NCBI RefSeq assembly: GCF_024707545.1
Contig: NZ_CP062229.1
Location: forward strand, 3,081,501 to 3,145,500
From: Mesorhizobium onobrychidis
Lineage (GTDB): Bacteria; Pseudomonadota; Alphaproteobacteria; Rhizobiales; Rhizobiaceae
DNA: 64,000 nt
Direction of reading: 5' to 3'
In this document: positions 49,416 to 59,420 of the stretch, one piece after another
How positions within the stretch are numbered: the first letter of the stretch is position 1
How the letters are laid out: each line of letters begins with the position of its first letter
Notes under the pieces: model-generated
Told to the model about the DNA's origin: nothing
The model's input: only the letters and a program-made list of their open reading frames with translations
Databases searched by the model: none
Translations under genes and position numbers: made by a program

Positions 49416-51197
49416 TCAGACGCGCCGCGCGACCGAGACGGTGAAGATGCCCCACCGGTCGATGCGCTGGTCGAGCTTCTCGAAGCCGGCCGCCGCCACC
49501 AGCTGGTCCATCTCGCCTTGCGTGCGCCGGCGCATCACCCAGGCCTGGCCGCCGCGATGCGAGGTCAGGCTGCGCGCGATCATTTCGAGCTGCGGATGCC
49601 AGGGCTGGTTGGTGTAGAGAAGCAGGCTGCCTGGCTGCATCGCCTTGGCCAGCCCGCCGAGCGAGCGGGCGATCATGGCGTTGTCGGCAAACAATTCGTA
49701 AAGCCCGGAGACGATGGCGAGGTCCGGCGCCGGCTCCAGCCCGGCAAGCATCTTGGCGTCGAAGGCGTCGGCCTGGTGGAACGAGATGCTGGTCGGCAGG
49801 TGCCGTTCGGCGATCAGCTTGCAGCCGAGCGAAACGTTGAGCTCGGAGAAATCCTGCAGCCGCACGCTGGCCGGCGGCTCAGTGCATTTGGCGACGGCGT
49901 CGAGCACGTAGCGGCCGTGGCCGGCGGCGATATCGACGATATGGACCGGTCGGCCGGCGGTCTTCAGCGTCTCAGCGGCGCCGCCGATCAGCTCTTCCAG
50001 ATGCAGCTTGCGCTGGCGAATGCCGCGCCAGCCGATGGCGTCGAGAAAGGTGCGATCGATCACGCGGCCGAGCGGACCGGCGCCCCGCGCCTCGTTCTCA
50101 TAGACGTAGTCGAGAGTCGAGCCGGAATCGAAGCCGGTGGCAATCCCCGTCTTCATGCCTGACGACAGCCACGCGCCCATGCGGATCGAGGCGCGGCTCA
50201 TTGCCCAGTAGAGGCCTTTCGGTGACAGCAGGGCGAGCGGCGAGGCGAGCCGGTCGGCCTCGTCGCGTGTGTAGCCAGCGCGGTCGGCCGTGGTCAGGTC
50301 GACCGGCTTCTCCGGCGTCGCGAACTGTCTTTCGAGGAACGGCTTGATCAGGTCGAGTGCCTTGCCGCGGTCGCGTTCGCCGAGCGTGTCGTGGAAGAAG
50401 CCGGGCAGCACATGCCGCTCCTTGGCCGGGCTGGCGAGATTGACGAAGAACTCGTGCTGCGGTCCATGCCGCACCACCCAGTCGCTGCCGGAGATCAGCA
50501 ATTGCGTCGGCACGGTGATGGCGCGGGCGTCGGCGACGATACGCGCGGCGTGGTCGTAGAGCTCGACCAGGATGTTGGAGGCGATCGGCCGCGTGATCAG
50601 CGGATCGGCCTCGAAGGAGGCGATGCGCTCGGGGTCATGCGTCAGGAACTTGGCCTTGACGTAGGAATTGACGAAGAAGCGGCCCTTGATCTTCTGCCAC
50701 AGCGCAATGCCTTGCTTGGCGAAGGGCACATAGAGCTTGACCGAAAAGGCCGGCGAGGCCAGCACCAAAGCGCGAATCTGCGGTGCATAATCATGCACCC
50801 AGGCGGCGGCGAGCACGGCGCCGAAGGATTGCGCGATCAACGCGATGTCGCGTTGGCCGAACCCGTCTCTGCCGATCTCGCGCACGAAACAATCGATGTC
50901 GCGCACAAGTGCTGCAAAGGACGGCGCATAGCCGCGCTCGCCGGCCGAGCGGCCATTGCCGCGCGCGTCCCAGGCGTAGAAGGCATGGCCGGGCATGTCG
51001 AGTTCATCGACCAGATGCGCCATGCGGCCGCCATGCTCGTGGCCACGGTGGAACAGCACAACCGCGCCCTTGGCGGGGTTCCCGACCGCGGGCCAATAGC
51101 GGTAGAATATCTCGGTGCCGTCATGCGTGCGGAAGGTGCGCTCCTGCGCCACCCGCTGCTCACTTGCGGAAGCGGTAATCGTTGGTTCATGAAGCAT
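49416..51197 (-). CDS. Alpha/beta hydrolase-methyltransferase fusion (YnbC-like)
   Basis: A 593-residue two-domain enzyme. Residues about 20-300 are a serine hydrolase of the monoglyceride-lipase type: VVLFHRGHEHGGR (oxyanion loop), ALIAQSFGAVLAA (nucleophile in a SFG elbow, Gln before Ser rather than the usual Gly-His), and LPGFFHDTLGE (histidine). Residues about 390-590 are a class I methyltransferase with VDIAAGHGRYVLDAV (SAM loop). It corresponds to E. coli ynbC. A head-group methylation combined with acyl transfer or hydrolysis is the inferred role. It starts 24 bases after the phosphatidyltransferase stop and has no membrane helix, so it works on the cytoplasmic face. Confidence 0.88.
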   Translation of the reverse strand: MLHEPTITASASEQRVAQERTFRTHDGTEIFYRYWPAVGNPAKGAVVLFHRGHEHGGRMAHLVDELDMPGHAFYAWDARGNGRSAGERGYAPSFAALVRDIDCFVREIGRDGFGQRDIALIAQSFGAVLAAAWVHDYAPQIRALVLASPAFSVKLYVPFAKQGIALWQKIKGRFFVNSYVKAKFLTHDPERIASFEADPLITRPIASNILVELYDHAARIVADARAITVPTQLLISGSDWVVRHGPQHEFFVNLASPAKERHVLPGFFHDTLGERDRGKALDLIKPFLERQFATPEKPVDLTTADRAGYTRDEADRLASPLALLSPKGLYWAMSRASIRMGAWLSSGMKTGIATGFDSGSTLDYVYENEARGAGPLGRVIDRTFLDAIGWRGIRQRKLHLEELIGGAAETLKTAGRPVHIVDIAAGHGRYVLDAVAKCTEPPASVRLQDFSELNVSLGCKLIAERHLPTSISFHQADAFDAKMLAGLEPAPDLAIVSGLYELFADNAMIARSLGGLAKAMQPGSLLLYTNQPWHPQLEMIARSLTSHRGGQAWVMRRRTQGEMDQLVAAAGFEKLDQRIDRWGIFTVSVARRV

Positions 51198-51221
51198 GTT
51201 GTTCCCCTGGCGACCGGAATT

Positions 51222-51824
51222 TCAGTCACCGCTCCCGTTAAGCCCGCTGCGTATCCGGTTGATGGCGGTCACCAGCGAGAGTGTAGCCATTGCCGGAAAC
51301 ACAAACGGCGTGATCGCGTCCACCCACAGGCCGCAGGCGATGAGAAAGGCGATGAAGCCGAGCGCCAGCGCCCGGTCGCTCTTGCCGAACGGCCCGGCAT
51401 AATTGCGCCCCGTGCCCGCCGCGATGCCGAGCACGCCGGCGAATTCCACAAGCACTGCTGTGACGGCAAAGGCGACGACGCCCCAGGCAGGGAAGAGAGC
51501 GGCAAAGGCCAGGATCAGCGCCAGGTCGGAAACGACGTCGCAGAGTTCGTTGAGATACATGCCGAGCTTGGAGGCCTGGCCATGTTCCCGCGCAAGCATC
51601 CCGTCGATGGCGTTCAGCGCCATGCGCGCAAACAGCACCACCGGCATCAGCAGGAAGACCGCGCGATGGCCGGCAAGGGCCGCGACCACAACGCCGGTGG
51701 CAACCGACAGGGCGGCGGCCAGCAGCGTGATCTGGTTGGCGGTGACGCCGGCCCCGGCCAGCCGGTCGGCAAGCGGCCGCAGCTTCGCCTGGAAGGCCGG
51801 TTTCAGCGCATAAAGCGTCGGCAT
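51222..51824 (-). CDS. CDP-alcohol phosphatidyltransferase (YnbA-like)
   Basis: A 200-residue membrane enzyme with about six helices. The CDP-alcohol signature is DGMLAREHGQASKLGMYLNE LCD: Asp, Gly, Ala, Arg, Gly and the last Asp are present, but the third acidic position (normally G-x3-D) is Asn. It transfers a phosphatidyl group from CDP-diacylglycerol to an alcohol or sugar phosphate. It is the first gene of the six-gene operon and corresponds to E. coli ynbA. The alcohol is unknown. The operon promoter must lie in 51825-52000. Length is normal for the family. Confidence 0.9.
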   Translation of the reverse strand: MPTLYALKPAFQAKLRPLADRLAGAGVTANQITLLAAALSVATGVVVAALAGHRAVFLLMPVVLFARMALNAIDGMLAREHGQASKLGMYLNELCDVVSDLALILAFAALFPAWGVVAFAVTAVLVEFAGVLGIAAGTGRNYAGPFGKSDRALALGFIAFLIACGLWVDAITPFVFPAMATLSLVTAINRIRSGLNGSGD

Positions 51825-52247
51825 GTGCGAACCCCCCGGCCGCGGTGCAACTAACCTCTGCGAGGATGGTCAATTGGCGCGCAAGACGCAAGGGCGACGA
51901 GCGGTTGTACATGGTTACGATTAGCAGCGCTGGACGAGGCAACAAGCGACCGCTGTGCGAGCTCGGAATAGAGCGCCTGATATGTGTGGGGACTTTGCTG
52001 CAGGTGCGTTGTTACCGTTTTCGCGAAAACGGTAACAACTCCGCTTCGAACTGCGTGGACGCGGGCCGAAAATTACCCGTCGGCAGTCCGCCTTTCCTTC
52101 CCGACATACCCCTCCGATGCGCGCACCGCGGCCACCATCATCCGGGTCGAAACAGCCCCCGCCGTTTGGTGGGCATGGTTCACCTTCAAATGAGGACTTT
52201 ACAAATATTCAAAAATATGTGAAGTTATGTCGACAAAAGGGTCATCT
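51825..52247. other. Divergent promoter region
   Basis: About 420 bases between the lipid operon and the sugar operon. It holds the perfect palindrome at 52008-52039 and, just before 52248, an AT-rich stretch (ACAAATATTCAAAAATATG). Plus-strand frames in it have no family resemblance. Confidence 0.5.
52008..52039. promoter_or_regulatory. Perfect 32-bp palindrome
   Basis: Left half GTTGTTACCGTTTTCG (52008-52023) is followed without a gap by its exact reverse complement (52024-52039). The CG centre and TTTTCGCGAAAA core fit a LacI- or RpiR-type operator; it lies about 210 bases before the sugar operon and 185 before the lipid operon. Confidence 0.7.
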
Positions 52248-53237
52248 ATGACAACCAATCGTTTCGCCACTCGCCTGAATTCCTTTGCCTCGCGGCCACA
52301 GGCCGAATGGCCGGATCTCGTCGGCAAGCCGTCCATGCTGCAGATGGCGGCGCGTGCGGCGAAGGTTGCGGGGCTGACCGACCTCGATCTCAACTTTCCC
52401 GACCATGTCGATGAAAAACCTGCGGAAATGGCGCGAAAGCTCGGCGATCTCGGGCTTTCCGTCAATGGCTTCGCCATGCGCTACTATTCCAATCCGGCCT
52501 TCAAGCTCGGCGCCTTCACCAATCCGGATCCCGCAGTTCGCCGCGAAGCCATCGACCTGACCAAGGCGGGCATCGACGCCGCGCGTGAGGCCGGCACCAA
52601 TCTGATGACGCTGTGGCTCGGGCAGGATGGCTTCGACTATGCCTTCCAGGCCGATTATGCGGCGCTCTGGCAACACGAGATCGATGGAATTCGTGAAGTT
52701 GCAGCGCATGACCCCGATTGCCAGATCAGCCTGGAATACAAGCCCAACGAGCCGCGCTCCTACAGCCTGATGCCTGACGCGGCGACGACATTGCTGGCGA
52801 TCCGCGAGATCGGACTGCCCAATCTCGGCGTGACGCTTGATTTCGCCCATGTGCTCTATGCCGACGAGCAGCCGGCTTTCGCCGCAGCACTCGTGGCGCG
52901 CCACAGCAAGCTGCTCGGCGTGCATCTCAACGACGGCTACGCCAAGCGCGACGACGGCCTGATGGTCGGCGCCGTGCACACGCTGCAGACGATCGAACTG
53001 CTCAGGCAGATCCGCCGCGACGGCTATGCCGGCGCCATCTACTTCGACACGTTCCCCGACATGACCGGGCTCGATCCTGTCCACGAATGCGAAGTCAACA
53101 TCGCCACCGTCAAGCGCATGCTGCGCGTCGTCGAGCGGCTGGAAAAGGACAACCGCCTGTCCACCGCCGTCGACCGTCAGGACGCGGTGGCATCGCAAGC
53201 CATCATTCAGGAAGCCATGCTCGGGCCGGACAGCTGA
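52248..53237 (+). CDS. Sugar phosphate isomerase/epimerase (xylose isomerase-like TIM barrel)
   Basis: A 329-residue TIM barrel of the AP endonuclease-2/sugar isomerase superfamily. Conserved metal-site positions appear as QISLEYKPNEPR (Glu, about residue 162), GVTLDFAHVLYA (Asp/His, about 198-201), LLGVHLNDGYAKRDDG (His/Asp/Asp) and the late Asp in YFDTFPDM. It likely isomerises a ketose taken up by the transporter encoded next. The first gene of a six-gene operon for sugar use. ATG 52248 follows AAGGG and is preferred; an in-frame ATG at 52227 is possible. Confidence 0.82.
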   Translation: MTTNRFATRLNSFASRPQAEWPDLVGKPSMLQMAARAAKVAGLTDLDLNFPDHVDEKPAEMARKLGDLGLSVNGFAMRYYSNPAFKLGAFTNPDPAVRREAIDLTKAGIDAAREAGTNLMTLWLGQDGFDYAFQADYAALWQHEIDGIREVAAHDPDCQISLEYKPNEPRSYSLMPDAATTLLAIREIGLPNLGVTLDFAHVLYADEQPAFAAALVARHSKLLGVHLNDGYAKRDDGLMVGAVHTLQTIELLRQIRRDGYAGAIYFDTFPDMTGLDPVHECEVNIATVKRMLRVVERLEKDNRLSTAVDRQDAVASQAIIQEAMLGPDS

Positions 53238-53278
53238 CGCCGGCGCCGTCACCGTTTTTCAACAAGGGAGGAAAGACC

Positions 53279-54337
53279 ATGAAATTTCTGCTTGCCACCG
53301 CTGCCGCTACCCTGATGGCGCTGTCCATCGGTTCGGCATTTTCGGCGGACCTCGCGCCGCTCAATTCCGACACGGAGAAGGATCGCATCGACTGGTCGCA
53401 GCTCGAGGCCAAGTTCGGGGCGTTCCCCAAGCTGCCCGACGGCACCAAGGCAGGCGCCGTCTCCAAGACGCTGACCAACGAATACTGGCGCTCGCTGGGT
53501 GAGGGCTACAAGTCGTTCGGCGACCGCGTCGCTGTCCCGGTCGTCTACCAGGCGGCGCAGAGTGAGGGTGACCAGCTCGGCCAGCTCACCATCGCCGAAG
53601 GCCTGGTCACGCAAGGCTACAATGTGCTGCTCGTCTCGCCGCAGACCGACTCCAACCTGCAGCCGATCATGGAACAGGCCAAGGCCGCCAACGTGCCGGT
53701 GGTCAACGTAAATGACGCGGTCATCCCGCAGGCCGAGCACTATGTCGGCAATGTCCAGCGCGACAATGGCGTGCGCGTCGCCAAATGGTTCATCAAGAAC
53801 CGGCCGGATGGCGGCAAGGTCGCCATCGTCGAAGGCCAGGCCGGCGTCTATGCCGCCGTGCAGCGCACCGACGGCTTCAAGTCCACGATCACCGAGGCCG
53901 GCAAGTTCGAGGTCGTCGCCAGCGTTCCGGGCAACTGGGATCGCCAGACCTCCTACGACGCGGCCACCAACATCCTGCAGCAGCACCCCGACCTGATCGG
54001 CTTCTATGCCAACAATGACGGCATGGCTCTGGGCATCGTCGAGGCGGTCAAGGCCGCCGGCCTGCAGGACAAGGTCGCCGTCTTCGGCACCGACGGCATC
54101 TCCGATGCCTATGCTTCGATCCGCGCAGGCGAGCTGACCGGCACCGTCGATAGTTTTCCGGTGCTGACCGGCGAAGTGGCTCTGGAATCGGCGCTGCGAC
54201 TGGTGGCCGGGCAGAAGCTGCCGCGCGTCGTCGCCACGCCGCAGGCACTGATCACCAAGGACAATGCCGACCGTTATTCCGGCGCCGGCGATGCCGTGCG
54301 CAAGGCGCTGCTCGAGGACGCGGCAGCGGGCAATTAA
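53279..54337 (+). CDS. Sugar ABC transporter substrate-binding protein (RbsB-like)
   Basis: A 352-residue periplasmic protein with a Sec signal (MKFLLATAAATLMALSIGSA, cleaved near AFSA). The mature part is a periplasmic binding protein of the ribose type: GLVTQGYNVLLVSPQTDSNL, AAIEQAKAANVPVV-like segment, and IGFYANNDGMALGIVEAVKA, where Asn and Asp contact sugar hydroxyls. It passes a pentose or hexose to the RbsC-like permease. AGGGAGG precedes the ATG. A RIME-like repeat lies between it and the ATPase gene, an unusual operon interruption. Confidence 0.87.
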   Translation: MKFLLATAAATLMALSIGSAFSADLAPLNSDTEKDRIDWSQLEAKFGAFPKLPDGTKAGAVSKTLTNEYWRSLGEGYKSFGDRVAVPVVYQAAQSEGDQLGQLTIAEGLVTQGYNVLLVSPQTDSNLQPIMEQAKAANVPVVNVNDAVIPQAEHYVGNVQRDNGVRVAKWFIKNRPDGGKVAIVEGQAGVYAAVQRTDGFKSTITEAGKFEVVASVPGNWDRQTSYDAATNILQQHPDLIGFYANNDGMALGIVEAVKAAGLQDKVAVFGTDGISDAYASIRAGELTGTVDSFPVLTGEVALESALRLVAGQKLPRVVATPQALITKDNADRYSGAGDAVRKALLEDAAAGN

Positions 54338-54360
54338 GGGGCAACAACCGGGGCTGTTGC

Positions 54361-54492
54361 ATCCCCCTCATCCGGCCGCTTCGCGGCCACCTTCTCCCCG
54401 CTGGGGAGAAGAGCAGGGCGCCGGCGCTGGCGATCTCCTCTCCCCTCGGGGAGAGGTCAGCCGAGCGAAGCGGAGGCTGGGTGAGGGGTCTT
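54361..54492. repeat. RIME-like element inside the sugar operon
   Basis: CCCCTCATCCGGCCGCTTCG (54363 onward) to CGGAGGCTGGGTGAGGGG (ending 54489), with CTTCTCCCC-GCT-GGGGAGAAG (about 54391-54413) and CTCTCCCC-TC-GGGGAGAG (about 54439-54456) hairpins. It could stabilise or terminate part of the binding-protein mRNA, making that protein more abundant than its partners. Confidence 0.75.
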
Positions 54493-54519
54493 TGAGAGAC
54501 CGCTTGGAGAATAAAACCA

Positions 54520-56049
<1,530 letters not shown>

Positions 56050-56065
56050 CGGACAGGACCAGCGG

Positions 56066-57043
56066 ATGACTGATATAACCGAACACACAGCAGCGCGGCC
56101 AATGGCTGAATTCCTGCACCGGTTTTCCGTGCGCGACGCCGGCACGCTGATCGGCCTGGTGGTGATCCTCGCCGTCTTCGGCGCGCTGGTCCCGGGCTTC
56201 TTTGCCGAGCGCAACCTGATCAACATCCTGCAGCAGTCGAGCATCAACGCCTGCCTGGCCTTGGGCATGACGCTGGTGATCATCTCGGGCGGCATCGATC
56301 TGTCCGTCGGGCCGACGGCAGCCCTTTCGGCCGTCATCTCGGCCTCGATGCTGGTTGCCGGCGTGCCGTTTCCGCTGGCCATCGCCGCCGGCTTCGCCAT
56401 CGGCCTTGTCTGCGGGCTGCTCAACGGCGTGCTGGTCGCCTATGTCGGACTGCAGCCTTTCATCGTCACGCTGGGAACGCTCAGCACCTACCGGGCACTG
56501 GCGCTGATCTATACCGGCGGCAATCCGGTGCTCGGCCTGCCTGCCGGCTTCCGCGCCATCTTCAACGGTTCGCTGTTCGGGCTGCCATTGGCGGTCATCA
56601 TCGTGGCCGTGGTCGCGCTGATCGCCTGGATCATCCTCAAGAAGACGCCGTTCGGCGAATATCTGCTCGCCGTCGGCGGCAATGAGGAGGCCGCCTACAT
56701 AGCAGGCGTGCCGATCGCCCGCACCAAGATCGCCGCCTATATGATTTCGGGCCTGCTGGCGGCCCTTGCCGCGCAGATCCTGATCGGCCGGCTGGGTGCC
56801 GCCGAGCCCATTCTCGGCAATCTCTGGGAGCTCGATGCGATTGCCGCGGCGGCCATCGGCGGCGCCTCGCTGATGGGCGGCAAGGGCAGCGTGGTCGGCA
56901 CCATCCTGGGCGCCGTCATTCTCGGCACCATGCGCAACGGCCTGACGCTGATGAATGTCCAGTCCTTCTATCAGCTCCTGGCAACTGGTCTTATAATCCT
57001 CGCCGCGATGCTTATCGATCGCGTGACGAGGGGACGTGGATGA
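56066..57043 (+). CDS. Sugar ABC transporter permease (RbsC-like)
   Basis: A 325-residue CUT2 permease with about nine hydrophobic helices. LALGMTLVIISGGIDLSVGP (about residues 69-88) and YLLAVGGNEEAAYIAGVPIA (about 198-217) are typical of RbsC-type permeases, as is AAAAIGGASLMGGKGSVVGT. It forms the channel for the sugar importer. ATG 56066 is 16 bases after the ATPase stop; the longer frame to 55949 would overlap the ATPase and is rejected. It overlaps the regulator gene by 4 bases. Confidence 0.9.
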   Translation: MTDITEHTAARPMAEFLHRFSVRDAGTLIGLVVILAVFGALVPGFFAERNLINILQQSSINACLALGMTLVIISGGIDLSVGPTAALSAVISASMLVAGVPFPLAIAAGFAIGLVCGLLNGVLVAYVGLQPFIVTLGTLSTYRALALIYTGGNPVLGLPAGFRAIFNGSLFGLPLAVIIVAVVALIAWIILKKTPFGEYLLAVGGNEEAAYIAGVPIARTKIAAYMISGLLAALAAQILIGRLGAAEPILGNLWELDAIAAAAIGGASLMGGKGSVVGTILGAVILGTMRNGLTLMNVQSFYQLLATGLIILAAMLIDRVTRGRG

Positions 57044-57915
57044 CCTTGACCAGCCTGGATCTGAAAGCAGTAGGACCGCGGATCCGCATGATGATGCCGC
57101 ATTTGACGCCGCTCGAGGCGAAGGTGGTGGAAACCGTCTTCGGACGGCGCGGCTTCGACGAGACCATTCCGCTCAAGCAGATCGCCGAAGAGGCCGGCGT
57201 GTCGGAGGCGATGGTGGTCAAGATCGCCAAGAAACTGGGTTTTTCCGGCTATCGCGACTTCCGCACCGCGGTCTATGAATACAGCCGCCTACCAACCGCC
57301 GAAATGCATCAGGAACTGTCGGTCGACGACAGTTCGGCCGAGATCGTCCAGAAAGTGTTCCGCACCTCCATCCAGGCGTTGGAGGAAACGCTGGCGATCC
57401 TCGACATGGACGATTTCGACCGCGCCGCCGATCTTCTCTACCGCGCCAAGAACCGGGATTTCTATGGCGTCGGTGGCTCGGCGCAGATCGCGCGCGACGT
57501 CTCGCATAAATTCCTGCGCATCGGCATCCGCGCATCAGTCTACGACGATTCGCACATGATGCTGATGTCGGCCTCGCTGCTCGGCGCCGACGACATCGCC
57601 GTCGGCTTCTCGCATTCCGGCAACACCAGCGCCGTCATCGATGCCATCCATCTCGCCCGCAAGAGCGGAGCGCGGACGCTGGCGATCACCAACTACGACA
57701 ACTCGCCGCTGGCCGCCGTTGCCGACATCGTGCTGTGCTCGACAGCGCAGGGCTCGCCGCTGATGGGCGAGAACGCGGCGGCGCGCATCGCCCAGCTCAA
57801 CATTCTCGATGCGCTGTTCGTCGCGGTGGCGCAGCGCGACTATCAGGCGGCGGAGCGCAATCTCGGCCGCACCATGTCGGCGGTGACGTCGAAACGCCGG
57901 GACAGGGGTACATGA
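57040..57915 (+). CDS. RpiR-family transcriptional regulator with SIS domain
   Basis: A 291-residue regulator. Residues about 1-80 form the HTH_6/RpiR DNA-binding domain (LTPLEAKVVETVFGRRGFDE, then EAGVSEAMVVKIAKKLGFSG). Residues about 125-265 are a SIS sugar-isomerase-like domain (FYGVGGSAQIARDVSHKFLR and SHSGNTSAVIDAI), binding a phosphosugar effector. It starts by ATGA overlap with the permease gene and ends by ATGA overlap with the kinase gene, so it is an operon-internal regulator, most likely controlling this operon, possibly through the 52008 palindrome. Confidence 0.88.
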   Translation: MTLTSLDLKAVGPRIRMMMPHLTPLEAKVVETVFGRRGFDETIPLKQIAEEAGVSEAMVVKIAKKLGFSGYRDFRTAVYEYSRLPTAEMHQELSVDDSSAEIVQKVFRTSIQALEETLAILDMDDFDRAADLLYRAKNRDFYGVGGSAQIARDVSHKFLRIGIRASVYDDSHMMLMSASLLGADDIAVGFSHSGNTSAVIDAIHLARKSGARTLAITNYDNSPLAAVADIVLCSTAQGSPLMGENAAARIAQLNILDALFVAVAQRDYQAAERNLGRTMSAVTSKRRDRGT

Positions 57916-58826
57916 CGGCTCCGCTGGTCACCGTGTTCGGCAGCCTGCATTACGACATCATGGTCGAAGCGCCTGACCGCCCGCGCAAGGGCGAAACGGT
58001 GACCGGCCATGCCTGGCAGCCGAAATGCGGCGGCAAGGGCGGCAACCAGGCAGTGTCGGTGGCGCGAGCCGGCGTGGGCTCGGCGATGATCGGCGCCGTC
58101 GGCGATGACGATTTCGGCCGCGCGCTTCTCGATAATCTCTACCGCTGCGGCGTCGACAGCCGCTTCGTGCGGGTCGCGGCTGGCGCCGGCTCCGGCATGA
58201 GCGTGGCGATTTTCGACGACGGCGGCGACTATGGCGCGGTGATCGTCTCAGGCAGCAATCTCACCTTGGGCGAGAAGGACATCGCGGCCGCGACCGAGAT
58301 GGTTGCGCAAACGGCGGTGCTGCTGCTGCAGAACGAGGTGCCGGAAGCCGCCAACATTGCCGCAGCGCAGGCGGTGAGGAGACACGGTGGTCGCGTCGTC
58401 CTCAACGCCGCGCCCGCGCGAAAACTGTCCGGCGAACTGATCGCACTCACCGATATCGTCATCGTTAACGCCATCGAGGCGGAATTTCTGGCCGGCATTC
58501 CGGTCGTCGACACGCTCGAGGGGGCTGCCGAGGCGGCACGCATGCTGGCCGATTTCTATCCGGCCGCGATCGTCACGGCCGGCGGGGAGGGCGTTGCCTA
58601 TTGCGACCGCGACGGCCAGGCGTTCGCGCTGGCGGCCATCCCGGTGAAGGTCGTCAGCACCCATGGCGCCGGCGACGAGTTCGTTGGCGCGTTCGCGGCA
58701 GGCCTCGCCCGCGGGCATCAGGTCGAGGCCGTCCTCGCCGCCGCCAACGCCGCCGCAGCCTTGCTGGTCGCCACGCCGGAACGGGAGCGCGAGCGACCTG
58801 AGACCGGTGGCCGCCTCCGCCGTTGA
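57912..58826 (+). CDS. PfkB-family carbohydrate kinase (ribokinase-like)
   Basis: A 304-residue sugar kinase. The N-terminal signature GGKGGNQAVSVARAG (about residues 38-52) and the C-terminal anion hole/catalytic base THGAGDEFVGAFAAGLARG (about residues 248-266) define the PfkB family. It phosphorylates the imported sugar, or its isomer made by the first gene product, in the cytoplasm. Its start overlaps the RpiR stop. It ends the operon. The sugar could be a pentose such as ribose or a ketose, but sequence alone does not say. Confidence 0.88.
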   Translation: MTAPLVTVFGSLHYDIMVEAPDRPRKGETVTGHAWQPKCGGKGGNQAVSVARAGVGSAMIGAVGDDDFGRALLDNLYRCGVDSRFVRVAAGAGSGMSVAIFDDGGDYGAVIVSGSNLTLGEKDIAAATEMVAQTAVLLLQNEVPEAANIAAAQAVRRHGGRVVLNAAPARKLSGELIALTDIVIVNAIEAEFLAGIPVVDTLEGAAEAARMLADFYPAAIVTAGGEGVAYCDRDGQAFALAAIPVKVVSTHGAGDEFVGAFAAGLARGHQVEAVLAAANAAAALLVATPERERERPETGGRLRR

Positions 58827-59039
58827 TCGTAACAGGCGACAACAAGCGGATGGCGAGGACTTTTCGCTCGGCTCCGACAGGCCGATAAAGTCCGACAATT
58901 GATACGAAAGCCCGCCACCCTTTCGGATGACGGGCTCCGTTGCCTGGCCGCCAGGAACGCCACGGTAGCGACTCTGCTACTAAATGCTCCCGCAGATACT
59001 CTATATGCGGCCTTCGGGCCGTCAGGCGCATCGGCTAAA
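58827..59039. other. Intergenic region after the sugar operon
   Basis: About 210 bases with no recognised gene. It separates the kinase from the structured RNA at 59040-59133. Confidence 0.4.
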
Positions 59040-59133
59040 CAAATGAAGCCCGCGCCTTTGGCGGAGAGCGCGGGCCCGATCGGGTTGCAGCCCGATCCGC
59101 AGCAGGAACCCGGAGGTTCCGCTGCTCAGGAAC
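59040..59133 (-). ncRNA. Structured RNA / terminator, family copy B
   Basis: On the minus strand: GCAGCGGAACC-TCCG-GGTTCCTGCTGC-like hairpin (59127-59098), GATCGGGCTGCAACCCGATC hairpin (about 59097-59077), then GCCCGCG/CGCGGGC (about 59075-59048) with a loop containing CTCCGCC and followed by TTCATTTGTTT, a Rho-independent terminator. Layout and loop words match copy A at 38893-38993. No gene precedes it closely on this strand. A 16-base palindrome ATTAGAACTTTCTAAT (59138-59153) lies just upstream in the minus direction and may belong to its promoter. Confidence 0.6.
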
Positions 59134-59294
59134 AGTTATTAGAACTTTCTAATATTCCTGCATCGTCTGGATGAATGATGCCCTCGTAAACGAACACCTT
59201 GGCAGGAGATTCTCTTGCCTGAAGCAGTCATGTTTGCTCCCTCTCCGCCGGGCCTCAAGCAAACTTGAGACAACATTCGTATTGGTGGACGGAG

Positions 59295-59420
59295 ATGCGC
59301 TTTCGGGGAGAAAGCCGTGGGCAGACAGCAACGCACCGTTTTTTGGTCGCGGTCTTTGCGTCTGTCCTTGGCTTTGTGCTGTTGGTCCTGATCCTACAGA
59401 TAATGAGTCTGCTTGACTAG
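59295..59420 (+). CDS. Possible 41-residue membrane protein
   Basis: ATG at 59295 with GGTGGA about 10 bases upstream encodes a short protein: a basic N-terminus (RFRGESRGQTATH) and one hydrophobic helix (FLVAVFASVLGFVLLVLILQ). The charge pattern fits a single-pass inner-membrane protein. No family is recognised. Confidence 0.35.
   Translation: MRFRGESRGQTATHRFLVAVFASVLGFVLLVLILQIMSLLD

Noticed and set aside
51845..52222. Plus-strand frames over the palindrome
   Set aside because: They run through the 32-bp palindrome and promoter region and have no family likeness.
59171..59416. 81-codon plus-strand frame
   Set aside because: Not family-like; a smaller frame (59295-59420) with a membrane helix fits better and overlaps it.
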